A DNA stretch of 64,000 nucleotides from Aristolochia californica (GCA_029961685.1 JARWKL010000006.1:7942748-8006747), one strand, 5' to 3'. Positions 47,958 to 59,104 are shown, counted from the stretch's first letter. Notes: generated by a model from the sequence alone, not told the origin. Made by a program: numbers and translations.

Positions 47958-48020
47958 TGAATTCTTTCACCCCAATAATCTAGGTTTCAAAAATTGGTTT
48001 TTTGACACCTATGGGGACGC

Positions 48021-48279
48021 AGAAAAGAAGAAGAAAGAAAGATGACAAAAACAAACAAACAAACAAACAAACAAACAAGCAAACAAAGAAGAAGAAATGA
48101 GGAAAGAAAGAAAAAGAAAAAAGAAAGAAATTTGAAAGAATGAAAGACAATTGAAGAAATGAAGAAAGAAACAGGAAAAAGGAACAAAAGAAACATAAAA
48201 AATGAAAGAAATAAATAAAAAAGAATGAGAAATAAAGAAATAATAATAAAAAGAAAGAAAGAGATAAATAAACAAGAAA
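48021..48279 (+). repeat. Right copy of the 259-bp direct repeat flanking the G/H block
   Basis: Begins at the right boundary of viral copy H (AGAA shared with the viral sequence) and matches 34632-34890 in the same orientation. Confidence 0.85.
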
Positions 48280-50499
48280 AAAATACATAAATAAATAAGA
48301 CACATTGAAAAAAACAAGAAAGAAGAAAAGAAGAAGAAAAATTGAATCAAGATAGAAATAATGAAAAAAGAAAAAAGTATAATGGAGAAACAGAATGAAA
48401 GAAGAAAAAATCAAACAAACAAAGAAGAAATATAGATAGAAAGAAGAAAAAATGAAAGAAAGAAAAAATAAATGAAGAAAGAAAGAAGACAGAAAGAAAG
48501 AAAGAAAGGGAAAAGGAAATAAGAATGAAATAAAAAGAAGAAGAAAGATAGATGGAAAGAAGAAAGTGAAAGGAATGAAATTAGAAAGGAATAAAGAAAG
48601 AAACATGAAAGAAAGAAACAGAAAGAACGAAAGAAAGAAACAAGAAAGAAAGACTGAAAGAATGAAGAAAACAAGAAAGAACAAATAAAAAAAGGCACGT
48701 AGAAAGAAAGAAGAAATAAGAAAAGAAGGATTAATAAAGAATCATGATAGAAATAAACAAACAAATAAGTCAGAAAGAAAGTCTTTCTTGTTCCAATCTT
48801 TCTCTTTTCTTACTTTTTTATTTCTCCTTTTTCTCCTTCATTCATTCTTTCTTTCTTATTTTTTCTTTCTTTCTTTTTTTCATTCTTATTTTTACTTTTT
48901 TCTTTAATTCTTTCTTTCTCCACTTCTTTCTTCTCTTCTCCTTCTTTTTTCTTTTATATTTCTATCTTCCTTTATTTTTTCCTTATTTATTCTTTCTTTC
49001 TTTCTTCTTTCCTTACTTATTCTTTCTTTCTTTCTTCTTTATTTTTTCTTTTATTTATTATCTTCTTTGTTTAATTATGAAATAAAGAAAGAAAGTCAGA
49101 AGAAAGAAAGAAATAAAAATAAATAAAAAAATAAAAAAGATAAAACTAGACAGAAAGAAAGAAAAAATAAGAAACAACGAAAAATAAATAAACAAAGAAA
49201 GAAGAAAGAAACAAGAAAGATAAGAAAGAAAGAAGAAAAAAATAATAAATAAAGAAAGAAACTAGAATGAAAGGATAAAAGAAATAAATAAACAAAGAAG
49301 AAAGACAAAAGAAAAAAAGAAAGAAATAAGAAAGATAGGAAAGAAAGAAGATGAAATATATTTTTTGTTTCTTTCTTTATTTATTTATTATTTTTTCTAT
49401 CTTGATTCTTTCTTTCTTCTTCTTTTCTTCTTTCTTATTTCTTTCAATGTGCCTTATTTCTTTATTTATTCTTGCTCGTTTATTTTTTTCTTTTTTTCTT
49501 GTTTCTTCATTGAAAGCAAAAGGAATGAAACTAGCAAGGAAGAAAGAAAGACAAAGTTAAAGAAAGAAACATGAAATAAATAAACAAGAAAGATCAAATA
49601 TATAAAAGGCACATAAAAAGAAATAAGAAATAAGTGAAGAAGAAGAAAGAATCACAATAGAAACAAATAAACAAACATGTCAAAAAAAGAATAAGAAATA
49701 AATAAGAAAAAGTAATGAAAAAATGAAGCAGAATGGAAGAAAGAAAGAAAGAAGACAAAAATAAAGAAAGAAAAAAGAAAAAAGTGAAAGAAGAAAAAAG
49801 AAAAATCAAGAAAGATAAGAAAGAAAGAAGATGAAATATATTTTTTGTTTCATTCTTTATTTCTTTATTCTTTTTTCTATCTTGATTCTTTCTTTCTTCT
49901 TCTTTTCTTCTTTCTTATTTCTTTCAATGAGCCTTATTTCTTTATTTATTCCTTCTTGTTTCTATCTTTATTTATATACTCTTTCTTGTTTTTCCTTTCT
50001 CCTTTTATTCTTTTTTTCTTTCTTCTTTCTTTCATTCTTTCTTGTTTTTCTTTTCTTCTTTTATTCTTTCTTTATTTCTTGTTCTTTCTTTTATTCTTTT
50101 TGGTTTCTTTCTTTCATGTTTATTTTTTTATATTTGTCATTCTTTCACGCTTTCTATTTTCTTTCCTTTTTCTTTCTTCTTTCTATCTATCATTGTTTGG
50201 TTTATTTATTTCTTTTTTCTTGCATTTTTTATCTTTCTTTTCCTTTTCTTTGGACTTGTTTGTTTTTTTTCTCTTCTCATTTTTCCTTTTCTTATTTCTT
50301 CCCTTTTCTCCCTTCTTCTCCTTCTTTTCTTTTTCCTCTTTTTCCTTAATTTTCATTTTCCTTCTCCTCCTATGTTTATTTTTTTGTTTTCTTTCTCCTC
50401 CTTTTATCCTTTTCTTTTTCTCTCTTTTTCATTCTCCTCTTTTTTCATATTTACCATTCCTTATTTTTTTCCATGTATTTGTTTCATATTTTCCCTTTG
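48280..50499. repeat. (GAAA)n-type polypurine/polypyrimidine DNA with strand flips
   Basis: Purine on top to about 48780, pyrimidine to 49075, purine to 49352, pyrimidine to 49512, purine to 49832, pyrimidine to 50499. The modules at 49085-49350, 49353-49512 and 49513-49830 resemble 33071-33270, 33283-33424 and 33425-33720 of the left array in the same order. No gene is seen. Confidence 0.9.
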
Positions 50500-51221
50500 A
50501 CATGTTATCGTCTACTGGTTGAGAGGAAGTGCCTTCATTGCACTGAGTTACCATAGAATCCTTCATTGATTCTAATAATTTTGTCATAATGTCTTTTTTT
50601 CGATATATTCGGAATCAAAGTCTTTAATTGAGTTTTAAAACTTTCAAATAAATTGTTGGAGTCATAATGGACTTCTGGGATTCTATGTAATCCAAGATTA
50701 TTTTCATTTTGAATGATAGCAGACCCAATTTCTGCAACTTTAAATTCCTTATCATTAGGAAAGTTAGCTGCTTTAGCTAAATCAAAATTTCCCCAAGTTG
50801 AGGGATGCATGAATCTTTGTATTGTACATTTACTGTATGCTCGTGGGCTATCCCATTTAGCCACATTGGTCAGTGTATGATGCACTGATATGGAATTAAG
50901 GTGAACCAAAATAGATTCAAAGGAATACCATCATTTTCTTGCACGGATGGGACAGTAGGCTTCTCCAAGCCATTTATGTAACATCTCCCAGAAATCCAAT
51001 GTACCCTCTAAGTCCTCTTTATTGAGGAGCAAACTAGTCTCCGTATCGGGAAGAGTAATGTACTCTAGTTCTACTTCAAGTGTCTCTTTATATGACACTG
51101 GGGCTTTACCCTTCTTGTCTGAGGAATTTCCTCTTTCTGGATTCTTTCGGCCTCGGCCTCTTGATTGTTGATTACCACGTCCTCTCATTGGGAGTACATT
51201 GCCCCTTGCGGGGTTATACAT
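50500..51221 (-). pseudogene. ORF3 with internal deletion and nonsense codon
   Basis: From ATG 51221 the frame is open for the RG-rich start, then stops at TGA near 50933 where other copies have CGA. About 400 nt of the aromatic domain are deleted at 50744-50748, joining the NDKEF segment to KVAEIG. A further shift near 50600 breaks the acidic part, and the copy is cut before the C-terminus. Confidence 0.82.
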
Positions 51222-52769
51222 GATTTTGACCCTGGAGAAATTCACGGGTGAGAAAATCAGGTAGGGAGTTTAATTCTCCTTTGATATGTTCTATATCAAA
51301 ATCAAAGGCGCTTAATTCCGCCTGCCATCTGGCAAAGATTTGTTTGGAAGTAAGATTCTTCACATCCTTCTTAAGAATTGATTTGGCAGCAAAACAATCT
51401 ACTCTTAAAAGGAATTTTTGATTTAATAAATCATCTTGGAATTTATGAATGCACTTAATTATTGCTAAAATTTCCTGTTTAACAGTAGAATAATTAATCC
51501 GGGCATCATGCCAATTACCAAAGGTAAATCTAACTAGTTCTTCTTTACCTGCTAGATTTCTTTGTTTTAAGATACCACTATAGCCTATATGGGAGGCATC
51601 AATCTCTACTACCTTCGGATATGAAGGATTGGTTAGGTGAAGACAAGGGAGTTGTTTAACCTTACTCTTGATTAATTGGACTGCCAGTGTATGTGTAGGA
51701 GTCCAAGGCTCAGAATTCTTTCTGAGTCGTTTATGTAATATTGCTGAGTCTTGAGCAAGATGAGGATAATAATCCGCAATATAATTGAGACTTCCTAGAA
51801 ATCTCTGAAGTTGAGTTTTCTCTAGTAATTCATCTAGAAACTTGGAGGCAAATTCAATGCTTCTATCAATGGGAACTATTTCTCCCTTGTGAATATTGTG
51901 ACCTAAAAATCTAACAGAGGTCTGAAACAATTTCATTTTCGATGCCGAGATCACCAACCCATGTTTTCTAATAACTGTTTTGAAAACATGTAAATGCTTA
52001 AAATGAGCATCAATAGATTCTGAATAAACAAGGATATCATCAATATAAACAATGGTAAATTCAGAATAAGGAGCAAATATATCATTCATGATATTTTGAA
52101 ATTTAGATGGAGCATTTTTCAAACCGAAAGGCATAACATTGCATTCAAAGTGACCAAAAGGGACAGTGAATACAGTCTTATATTTATCCTTTTCATAGAT
52201 TTGAATTTGCCAATATCCAGATTTCAAATCAAATTTTGAAAAGATTTTAGCAGAAAACAATCTATCTAATAAATATTTTTTATTTGGGATAGGATATCGA
52301 ATCCATCTCAAACAATCATTTAGTGGTTTATAATTAACCACTAATCTTGGAACAACTCGTTCCTTTTCTGCATTTTTATTTACATAAAATGCAGTAAAAC
52401 TCCATGGGGAATAAGATTTTCTAATTAATTTCTTATCCAACAGATTTTGGATTTCCTTCTTGCAAAGGTCTAGTAAGGTATGTTTCATTTGACTAGGCCT
52501 TGCTTTTGTCAGGATGGTTCTTTCATTGAACTCATCAATATATGGTAAAGACACAATATATTTATGTCGGTCCCAAAAAGCAGTAGGAATGTCACTACAA
52601 ATTTCTTGGGCAAATATTTTCTGAAGAGAACTAATTTTCTCTTTTATATCAATAGTTTCCAACTGTTGTTCAAGGGTTAAAAATTGAATTTCTTTATGCA
52701 GGAAACTAAGATGATGTTCTTTAACATTTCTTAATTCGGAAATCTCATTGATAAAACTAATTCGAGGAG
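51214..52769 (-). CDS. ORF2 fragment: intact RT-RNase H frame
   Basis: About 518 viral codons open to the natural stop, covering the linker after the protease, the whole RT and RNase H. The RT motif YIDDILVY is at 52036-52047 and all four acidic RNase H positions are present (one as EIDAS). The protease, capsid and start codon are missing; the open frame extends upstream only into inverted copy J sequence. It is the longest undamaged RT-RNase H frame besides copy A, but has no viral promoter on its strand. Confidence 0.78.
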
Positions 52770-52770
52770 G

Positions 52771-55690
52771 ATTACCAACTCTTTTTGCCAGCAAGGTGAG
52801 AAAAAGGTTAGGTAATGAGGTAGGAATTATCAACTACCATCAATATACATATGGTCTCCTTACCAGTACTATTATCCAAGAAGAACTGACCTTATGTAAT
52901 GATTTAAAGCTTCAAGCTCAGCTTAAGAAACAAAATCTTACTAGTAAGCATGAGCTTGGTGAATTCTGTGAACAGTTTGCCTCTGACACAGGTCCACCAC
53001 CTTCCCATCAAAGGAAGGAAAAAGGGAAAGTCTCGCATTCTAATAGACCAGAACCCTACTCCCATCAGAGTAGGAGATATCCCAAAAAACAGTCTTATCA
53101 AAAGACTCGTCATAAAACTAGGAGACCTCCGCCACGTCAGAAACCACCTCCTAGAAGAACTCCTCCAGACAAAAAGAAAATTGTCTGTTACAAATGTGGC
53201 AAATTAGGCCACTATTCCAATAGATGCAAAACTAAAGAGAAACTGAACCAACTTCAAATAGATGAAGTATTGAGAATCCAGTTGGCTAAAATTCTCTTAA
53301 ATTATGATTCTGGGGATGATATTGATTATGGCTCATCCAATCAATCAGATGACCAAGATTGTAGTTGTTCCCATCTTCAATCTATGGCACAAATGCATTA
53401 GATTAATGTTCTTACCAATGATCAACAACGTATGCTAGAGAACATTGATCAGGAGGAGGATCCTCAAACAAAACGATATTTAATCAAAGAATATCTTGAT
53501 CAAATGCAAACTACTTCAAAGATACCTCCCATTCAAGGAGTAAAACCTTATTCTTTGAAGGAAATTATTGGTCGTTATGAAGAAACCAATTCTTCAAAAC
53601 AACCCGTATCCATCTCCTCATTAAAGGGAGAAATTAAAGAAATCAAGCTTGAATTAAAAGAATTAAAATCTCTTTATAAAAAGCTTGAACAAAAATGTGA
53701 ACAAAGTAGTTCACATAAAGAAAAGAAATCTGAGGAATCTTTTCTTAATCAAATTACCAAAGTCATCCATCAAAGGTGGCATACTGTTACTAATTTGGTA
53801 ATTGATCAGAACTTTGTCATTCCTAAACTGACAGCTCTGATTGATAGTGGAGCAGATTTAAACTACATCCAGGAAGGGTTAATCCCAACCCAATATTTTG
53901 AGAAAACAACTCAAACTTTGGCTAATGCCAATGGAGACAAAATGAAAATTAAATACAAATTAAATAATGCCTCCATTTGCACTAATAATCAGTGTATTAA
54001 TACAGACTTTTTATTAGTCAAGAATATGACTCAACATGTCATATTAGGCACTCCTTTTTTGGATAAAATCATGCCAATTAAAGGTATTGATAATCAAGGA
54101 ATTCTTGGACAGGATAATAATAAACCGATATATTTCTCTTTCAAATCTCCTCATCAAATTAGTTTTATCAATGAGATTTACGAATTAAGAAATGTTAAAG
54201 AACATCATCTTAGTTTCCTGCATAAAGAAATTCAATTTTTAACCCTTGAATAACACTTGGAAACTATTGATATAAAAGTGAAAATTAGTTCTCTTCAGAA
54301 AATATTTGCCCAAGAAATTTGTAGTGACATTCCTACTGTTTTTTGGGACCGACATAAATATATTGTGTCTTTACTATATATTGATGAGTTCAATGAAAGA
54401 ACCATCCTGACAAAAGCAAGACATAGTCAAATGAAACATACCTTACTAGACCTTTGCAAGAAGGAAATCCAAAATCTATTGGATAAGAAATTAAATAGAA
54501 AATCTTACTCCCATAGAGTTGTACTGCATTTTATGTAAATAAAAATGCAGAAAAGGAATGAAGTGTTCCAAGATTAGTGGTTAATTATAAAGCACTGAAA
54601 GATTGTTTGAGATGGATTCGATATCCTATCCCAAATAAAAAAGATTTATTAGACAAATTGTTTTCTGCTAAAATCTTTTCAAAATTTGATTTGAAATCTG
54701 GATATTGGCAAATTCAAATCAATGAAAAGGATAGATATAAGACTGCATTCACTGTCCCTTTCGGTCATTTTGAATGGAATGTTATGCCTTTCGGTTTGAA
54801 AAATGCTCCATCTGAATTTCAAAATATCATGAATGATATATTTGCTTCTTATTCTAAATTTACCATTGTTTATATTGATGATATCCTTGTTTATTCAGAA
54901 TCTATTGATGCTCATTTAAGCATTTACATGTTTTCAAAACAGTTATTAGAAAACATGGGTTGGTGATATCGGCACCGTAAATGAAATTGTTTCAGATTTA
55001 GGTCACAATATTCACAAGGGAAAAGTAGTTCCCATTGATAGAAGCATTGAGTTTGCCACCAAGTTTTTGGATGAATTACTGGAAAAAACTCAATTTCAGA
55101 GATTTCTAGGAAGTCTCAATTATATTGCGGATTATTATCCTCATCTTGCTCAAGACTCCACAATATTACATAAACGACTCAGAAAGAATCCTGATCCTTG
55201 GACTCCTAAACATACACTGGCAATCTAATTAATCAAGAGTAAGGTTAAACAACTCCCTTGTCTTAACCTAACCAATCCTTCATGTCCGAAGGTAGTAGAG
55301 ACAGATGCCTCCCATATAGGCTATGGTGGTATCTTAAAACAAAGAAATCCAGCAGGTAAAGAAGAACTAGTTAGATTTACCTCTGGCAATTGGCATGATG
55401 CACAAATTAATTATTCTACTGTTAAACAAGAAATTTTAGCAATAATTAAGTGCATTCATAAATTCCAAGATGATTTATTAAATCAAAAATTCCTTTTAAG
55501 AGTAGATTGTTCTGCTGCCAAATCAATTCTTAAGAAGGATGTGAAGAATCTTACTTCCAAAAAAATCTTTGCCAGATGGCAGGTGGAATTAAGCGCCTTT
55601 GATTTTGATATAGAACATATCGAAGGAGAATTAAACTTCCTACCTGATTTTCTCACCCGTGAATTTCTCTAGGGTCAAAATCATGTATAA
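52771..55690 (+). pseudogene. ORF2 capsid (C-terminal)-protease-RT-RNase H, heavily broken
   Basis: CCHC knuckle at 53186-53227, protease DSGAD near 53846 and RT YIDDILVY at 54871-54882. Breaks include TAG at 53399-53401, TAA at 54251-54253, a one-base loss near 54512, TGA near 54558 replacing CGA, a one-base loss near 54916, an approximately 13-nt loss near 54997 and TAG at the CAG of the C-terminal LQGQNHV segment. RNase H motifs remain recognisable between 55290 and 55670. Confidence 0.86.
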
Positions 55691-56978
55691 TCCCACAAGG
55701 GGCAATCCACTCCCAATGAGAAGACGTGGTAATCAATAATCAAGAGGCCGAGGCCGAAAGAATCCAGAATGAGGAAATTCCTCAGACAAGAAGGGTAAAG
55801 CCCCAGTGTCGATTAAAGAGACACTTGAAGTAGAACCAGAGTACATTACTCTTCTCGATACGGAGACTATTTTGCTCCTCAATAAAGAGGACTTAGTGGG
55901 CACAAAGGATTCCTGGGAGATGTTACAGAAATGGCTTGGAGAATCCTACTATCCCATCTGTGCAGGAAAATGATGGTATTCCTTTGAATCTATTTTGGTT
56001 TACCTTAATTCCATATTAATGCATCATACACTGACCAATGTGGCTAAATGGGATAGCCAACGAGCGTACAGCAAATGTACATTACAAAGATTCATGCATC
56101 CCTCAACTTGGGGAAATTTTGATTTAGCTAAAGCAGGTAACCTTCCTAATGATGAGGAATTTAATTATTGGGATTATATGGATTCCTGGTATAATACTTT
56201 TTATTACCAAAATCCATCCCATAGGCATTCCTGGTTTTTCCAATGGGAAAAGGATGTCTTTCAGAGGTCCTTACCTCTACCTAGTTGGGTATTTCCTTGG
56301 TGGAATAAATTTGGGCCACCCATTTCAATATTACCTGAACCCATTAAGGTTCGTTTTGTGAAATGGACTCAATCCAGTCCTGAGCTTAAAGCTCTGGGTT
56401 ATGAAAAAACCCCAAAGAATTGGGACAGTCTTATCTTCTTTATGGTATTTTCTTTACCATGGATTTGGAGATGGGATTGTACTACCGTCTTTAATGACAA
56501 AGGCCTACCAGTGTTATTAAGAACATTTCATGTTCGTTGGTAGAAAAATTTCCCCAACATTGATACTAAAGTAGCAAAAATTGGGTCTACTATCATTGAA
56601 AATGAAAATAATCTTGGATTACATAGAATCCCAGAAGTCCATTATGACTCCAAAAATTTATTTGAAAGTTTTAAAACTCAATTAAAGAGTTTGATTCCGA
56701 ATATATCGGAAAAAGACATTATGACAAAATTAATAGAATCAGTGAAGGATTCTATGGTAACTCAGTGCAATGAAGGCACTTCCTCCCAACCAGCAGACGA
56801 TAACATGTCAGTATCAGAACCATTTGCTGCCGAAGATGATGAAGAAATTGATTACAATAGTACTGAGCAGGATGATAATGCTCATGTCTCATTACCAGAT
56901 AGTCAGCCTCCGGAGGATCCTGACGAATATATTAATGCCATGTTGCAGATGTTTCAAGCAACCGCTAAAAGAAAATAA
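55683..56978 (+). pseudogene. ORF3 protein of unknown function, heavily broken
   Basis: The ATG at 55683 overlaps the ORF2 stop. TAA and TGA codons interrupt the RG-rich start, TGA replaces CGA near 55970, and TAG replaces Trp at 56541-56543. Open blocks remain at 55995-56540 (aromatic domain) and 56691-56978 (acidic tail). Confidence 0.83.
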
Positions 56979-56989
56979 TTTTGCAGGAT

Positions 56990-57343
56990 ATGACTATGAT
57001 AGACACATCTGTATCAGATTCTTCGGCCAAGTCCGTCCAAAAGCAACAGAGGAAATCTTATCCTCCAGCCCACAGCTGGCCTATTTGTCACATCAACCAA
57101 TGCTCCTACAGTATCTTTGGTCGGCCATTTTCTATCAAGTCACAATCATGGGATGTCGCCAGTAGCCGCCTTCATCGAATAAGAGTTAAAGCTCTTAGAC
57201 AACAAAAGTTTTTTTGGGACCAGGCCCATCTCAGGTCGTGTTCTCATCTCAATCATGGAGATAAGGATGACTCACAAATGCATCTCAATTATAGAGATAA
57301 GGATTCACAGCCGCCTCAATCACAGAGGCTCTTTTTGTATTAG
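56990..57343 (+). CDS. ORF4, small protein of unknown function, extended end
   Basis: Open over its whole length although the rest of the copy is badly damaged. The usual TAG stop has become CAG, adding a few codons ending RLFLY. The Asp-rich tail is shorter by an in-frame deletion. Confidence 0.6.
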   Translation: MTMIDTSVSDSSAKSVQKQQRKSYPPAHSWPICHINQCSYSIFGRPFSIKSQSWDVASSRLHRIRVKALRQQKFFWDQAHLRSCSHLNHGDKDDSQMHLNYRDKDSQPPQSQRLFLY

Positions 57344-57388
57344 TGGTGGATGTCAAATGTTTTATAATCCACATTTGTTTACTCCGTC

Positions 57389-57395
57389 TATATAA
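57389..57395 (+). promoter_or_regulatory. TATA box (copy J)
   Basis: TATATAAGG conserved. The downstream poly(A) signal is degraded (AATAAG near 57532). Confidence 0.65.
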
Positions 57396-57605
57396 GGAGT
57401 TACTTTCATTTATGTTCGCATCACTTGAAAAACCTTCCCCTTTGTTAGCAAGGTTGCCTACTCATGTGTTTGTAAGACTTGGAGTTTTCTGTAAGTATTT
57501 TATGTTATTGTGAAAAGCTTTGAATAAGACTTGAGTTTTTTTCTGTGTGTTACGCCTTCTGTCTTTGTGCTATTTAATTTTAATTTCTTACTTCCTGCTG
57601 TAATT

Positions 57606-57618
57606 TGGTATCGGAGCC
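57606..57618 (+). promoter_or_regulatory. Primer binding site, one mismatch (copy J)
   Basis: TGGTATCGGAGCC, followed directly by the conserved ATGGAAGGCTAA short ORF. Confidence 0.82.
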
Positions 57619-57635
57619 ATGGAAGGCTAAACCTT

Positions 57636-57974
57636 GAATATCCATGTATGGGGTAAGCTATTATAAATTATTTATATTTTAATCATGAGGGGAGTTAACT
57701 TACTTCGCAATGTTATAATGATTTACTATTCATCCTCATTCTTGTTATGATATGGGACGTCACCCAAGTCGCGTTGAGGTATGCCCATGTTGCCATTGCC
57801 GTGGATAGGCATAGGCGTTGAGGGCCGCTATACCCTTAAATCATTGACAGACGTGTATCTGATCATGAAGATAATGAACAGTAAATTAATTATGATATTA
57901 TGAACAATAGTTTGCTTCATTCATGATTACCATATAATCAGTTTATAATATGTTTACTTCATACTAGGATATTC
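57636..57974 (+). promoter_or_regulatory. Leader hairpin (copy J)
   Basis: GAATATCC at the left and GGATATTC at the right close a 339-nt imperfect stem, the same length as in B and one less than in E/F. Confidence 0.68.
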
Positions 57975-58015
57975 CTCCTTCTGGTTTTCTTTTAGCACTC
58001 CTGCTGTAGTGTAGT

Positions 58016-58458
58016 TCCACCCATTTCAATATTACTTGAACCCATTAAGGTTCGTTTTGTGAAATGGACTCAATCCAGTTCTGAGCTTAAAGCTCTGGGT
58101 TATGAAAAACACCCAAAGAATTGGGACAGTCTTATCTTCTTTATGGTATTTTCTTTACCATGGATTTGGAGATAGGATTGTAGTACAGGCTTTAATGACA
58201 AAGGCCTACCAGTTTTATTAAGAACATTTCATGTTCATTGGTGGAAAAATTTCCCAACCATTGATACTAAAGTAGCAGAAATTGGGTTTGCTATCATTCA
58301 AAATGAAAATAATCTTAGATTACACAGAATCCCAGAAGTCCATTATGACTCCAACAATTTATTTGAAGTTTTTAAAACTCAATTAAAGAGTTTGATTCCG
58401 AATATATCGGAAAAAGACATTATGACAAAATTATTAGAATCAATGAAGGATTCTATGG
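58016..58458 (+). pseudogene. ORF3 fragment K
   Basis: Matches the second half of ORF3 from the PPISILPEPIK segment to the ESMKDSM segment, in the same orientation as copy J but out of order after its leader. It is interrupted by a TAG (near 58174) and a one-base loss near 58368. It ends where copia-type sequence begins. Confidence 0.8.
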
Positions 58459-58664
58459 CATTAAGACTGGATTATGGAACAATGGCTTACCGACTAGGAG
58501 TGATTTTCACTCTCACTTATATAATGCACAGGGCCTCATGGAAGGACGTAACAACGTGAAGGGGAATGTTGGAAGATGTACCATTTTATACAAAAATATT
58601 TTATACATCATTTGCATAAAGCTGGGAGTTCATGTTGTTCTCTCACCCCCAGCTTGAGGGGGAG
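58459..58664 (+). mobile_element. 3' internal end of a Ty1-copia-type retrotransposon with polypurine tract
   Basis: About 190 nt of non-viral sequence end in the tract CTTGAGGGGGAG (58653-58664), which sits exactly before an LTR-like TGTTGGAAG. This pairing is typical of plant copia elements. The coding region and 5' LTR are absent. Confidence 0.72.
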
Positions 58665-59104
58665 TGTTGGAAGATAAGCTCAAGCGCAAACGACCAAGGA
58701 AGGCCCACATATGTAAGATTATCATCACATGGGCCACATAACCAAGGAAAGCCCACAAGATGGGCCCAAACTCATAAGAAGTAGGACTCACAATGATTAC
58801 ATGAGCTGGCATCCTCATCACATTAGTTGGAAGATCAAGAAGGACTCACAAAAGTATCTTTATCTTAGGGTCACGACCAAGAAGAGTTTTAGTTTGAGTT
58901 CTATTTGTCTTTTATCTATATTGAGTTATTTAATTATGTTAGGACTTACCTTAGCTGTTAGAGTTTGGGTTTAATTGGGACAAGGGTAGTTTTATTGTAA
59001 TTGGACTCTACAACCTTCCTCTATTATAAATAGATGTTCATGTACTCTGATTACAACAAGTTATTGATGTCAATGAAGTATTTTCCTTTTCCACAAATTC
59101 AACA
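58665..59104 (+). mobile_element. 440-bp LTR (copia-type)
   Basis: Starts TGTTG and ends CAACA, a 5-bp terminal inverted repeat with TG..CA ends. A TATAAA box is at 59025-59030. Satellite DNA starts directly after 59104. The target-site duplication cannot be checked because the left end is missing. Short open frames inside are not genes. Confidence 0.75.

Larger units (their letters stand above)
40077..48020 (+). mobile_element. Endogenous pararetrovirus copy H (nearly full length)
   Basis: Leader, ORF1, ORF2, ORF3, ORF4, promoter, poly(A) signal and the first 12 nt of the primer site, then a 63-nt scrap of ORF2 (about 47958-48020) before (GAAA)n DNA. About 7.9 kb of genome. ORF3, ORF4 and the RT/RNase H part after 44876 are open. 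Confidence 0.91.
50500..52769 (-). mobile_element. Endogenous pararetrovirus copy I (partial)
   Basis: Minus-strand segment from the protease-RT linker through RNase H into a shortened ORF3. It joins copy J head-to-head at 52769/52770, inside ORF2 on both sides. Confidence 0.87.
52770..58015 (+). mobile_element. Endogenous pararetrovirus copy J (5'-truncated)
   Basis: From the C-terminal capsid segment through protease, RT, RNase H, ORF3, ORF4, promoter, primer site and complete leader hairpin, then a jump to fragment K. It is the most mutated of the long copies. Confidence 0.88.

Noticed and set aside
58630..58974. Short open frames over the LTR (minus 58630-58821, plus 58729-58974)
   Set aside because: They lie within the copia-type LTR and show no domain.
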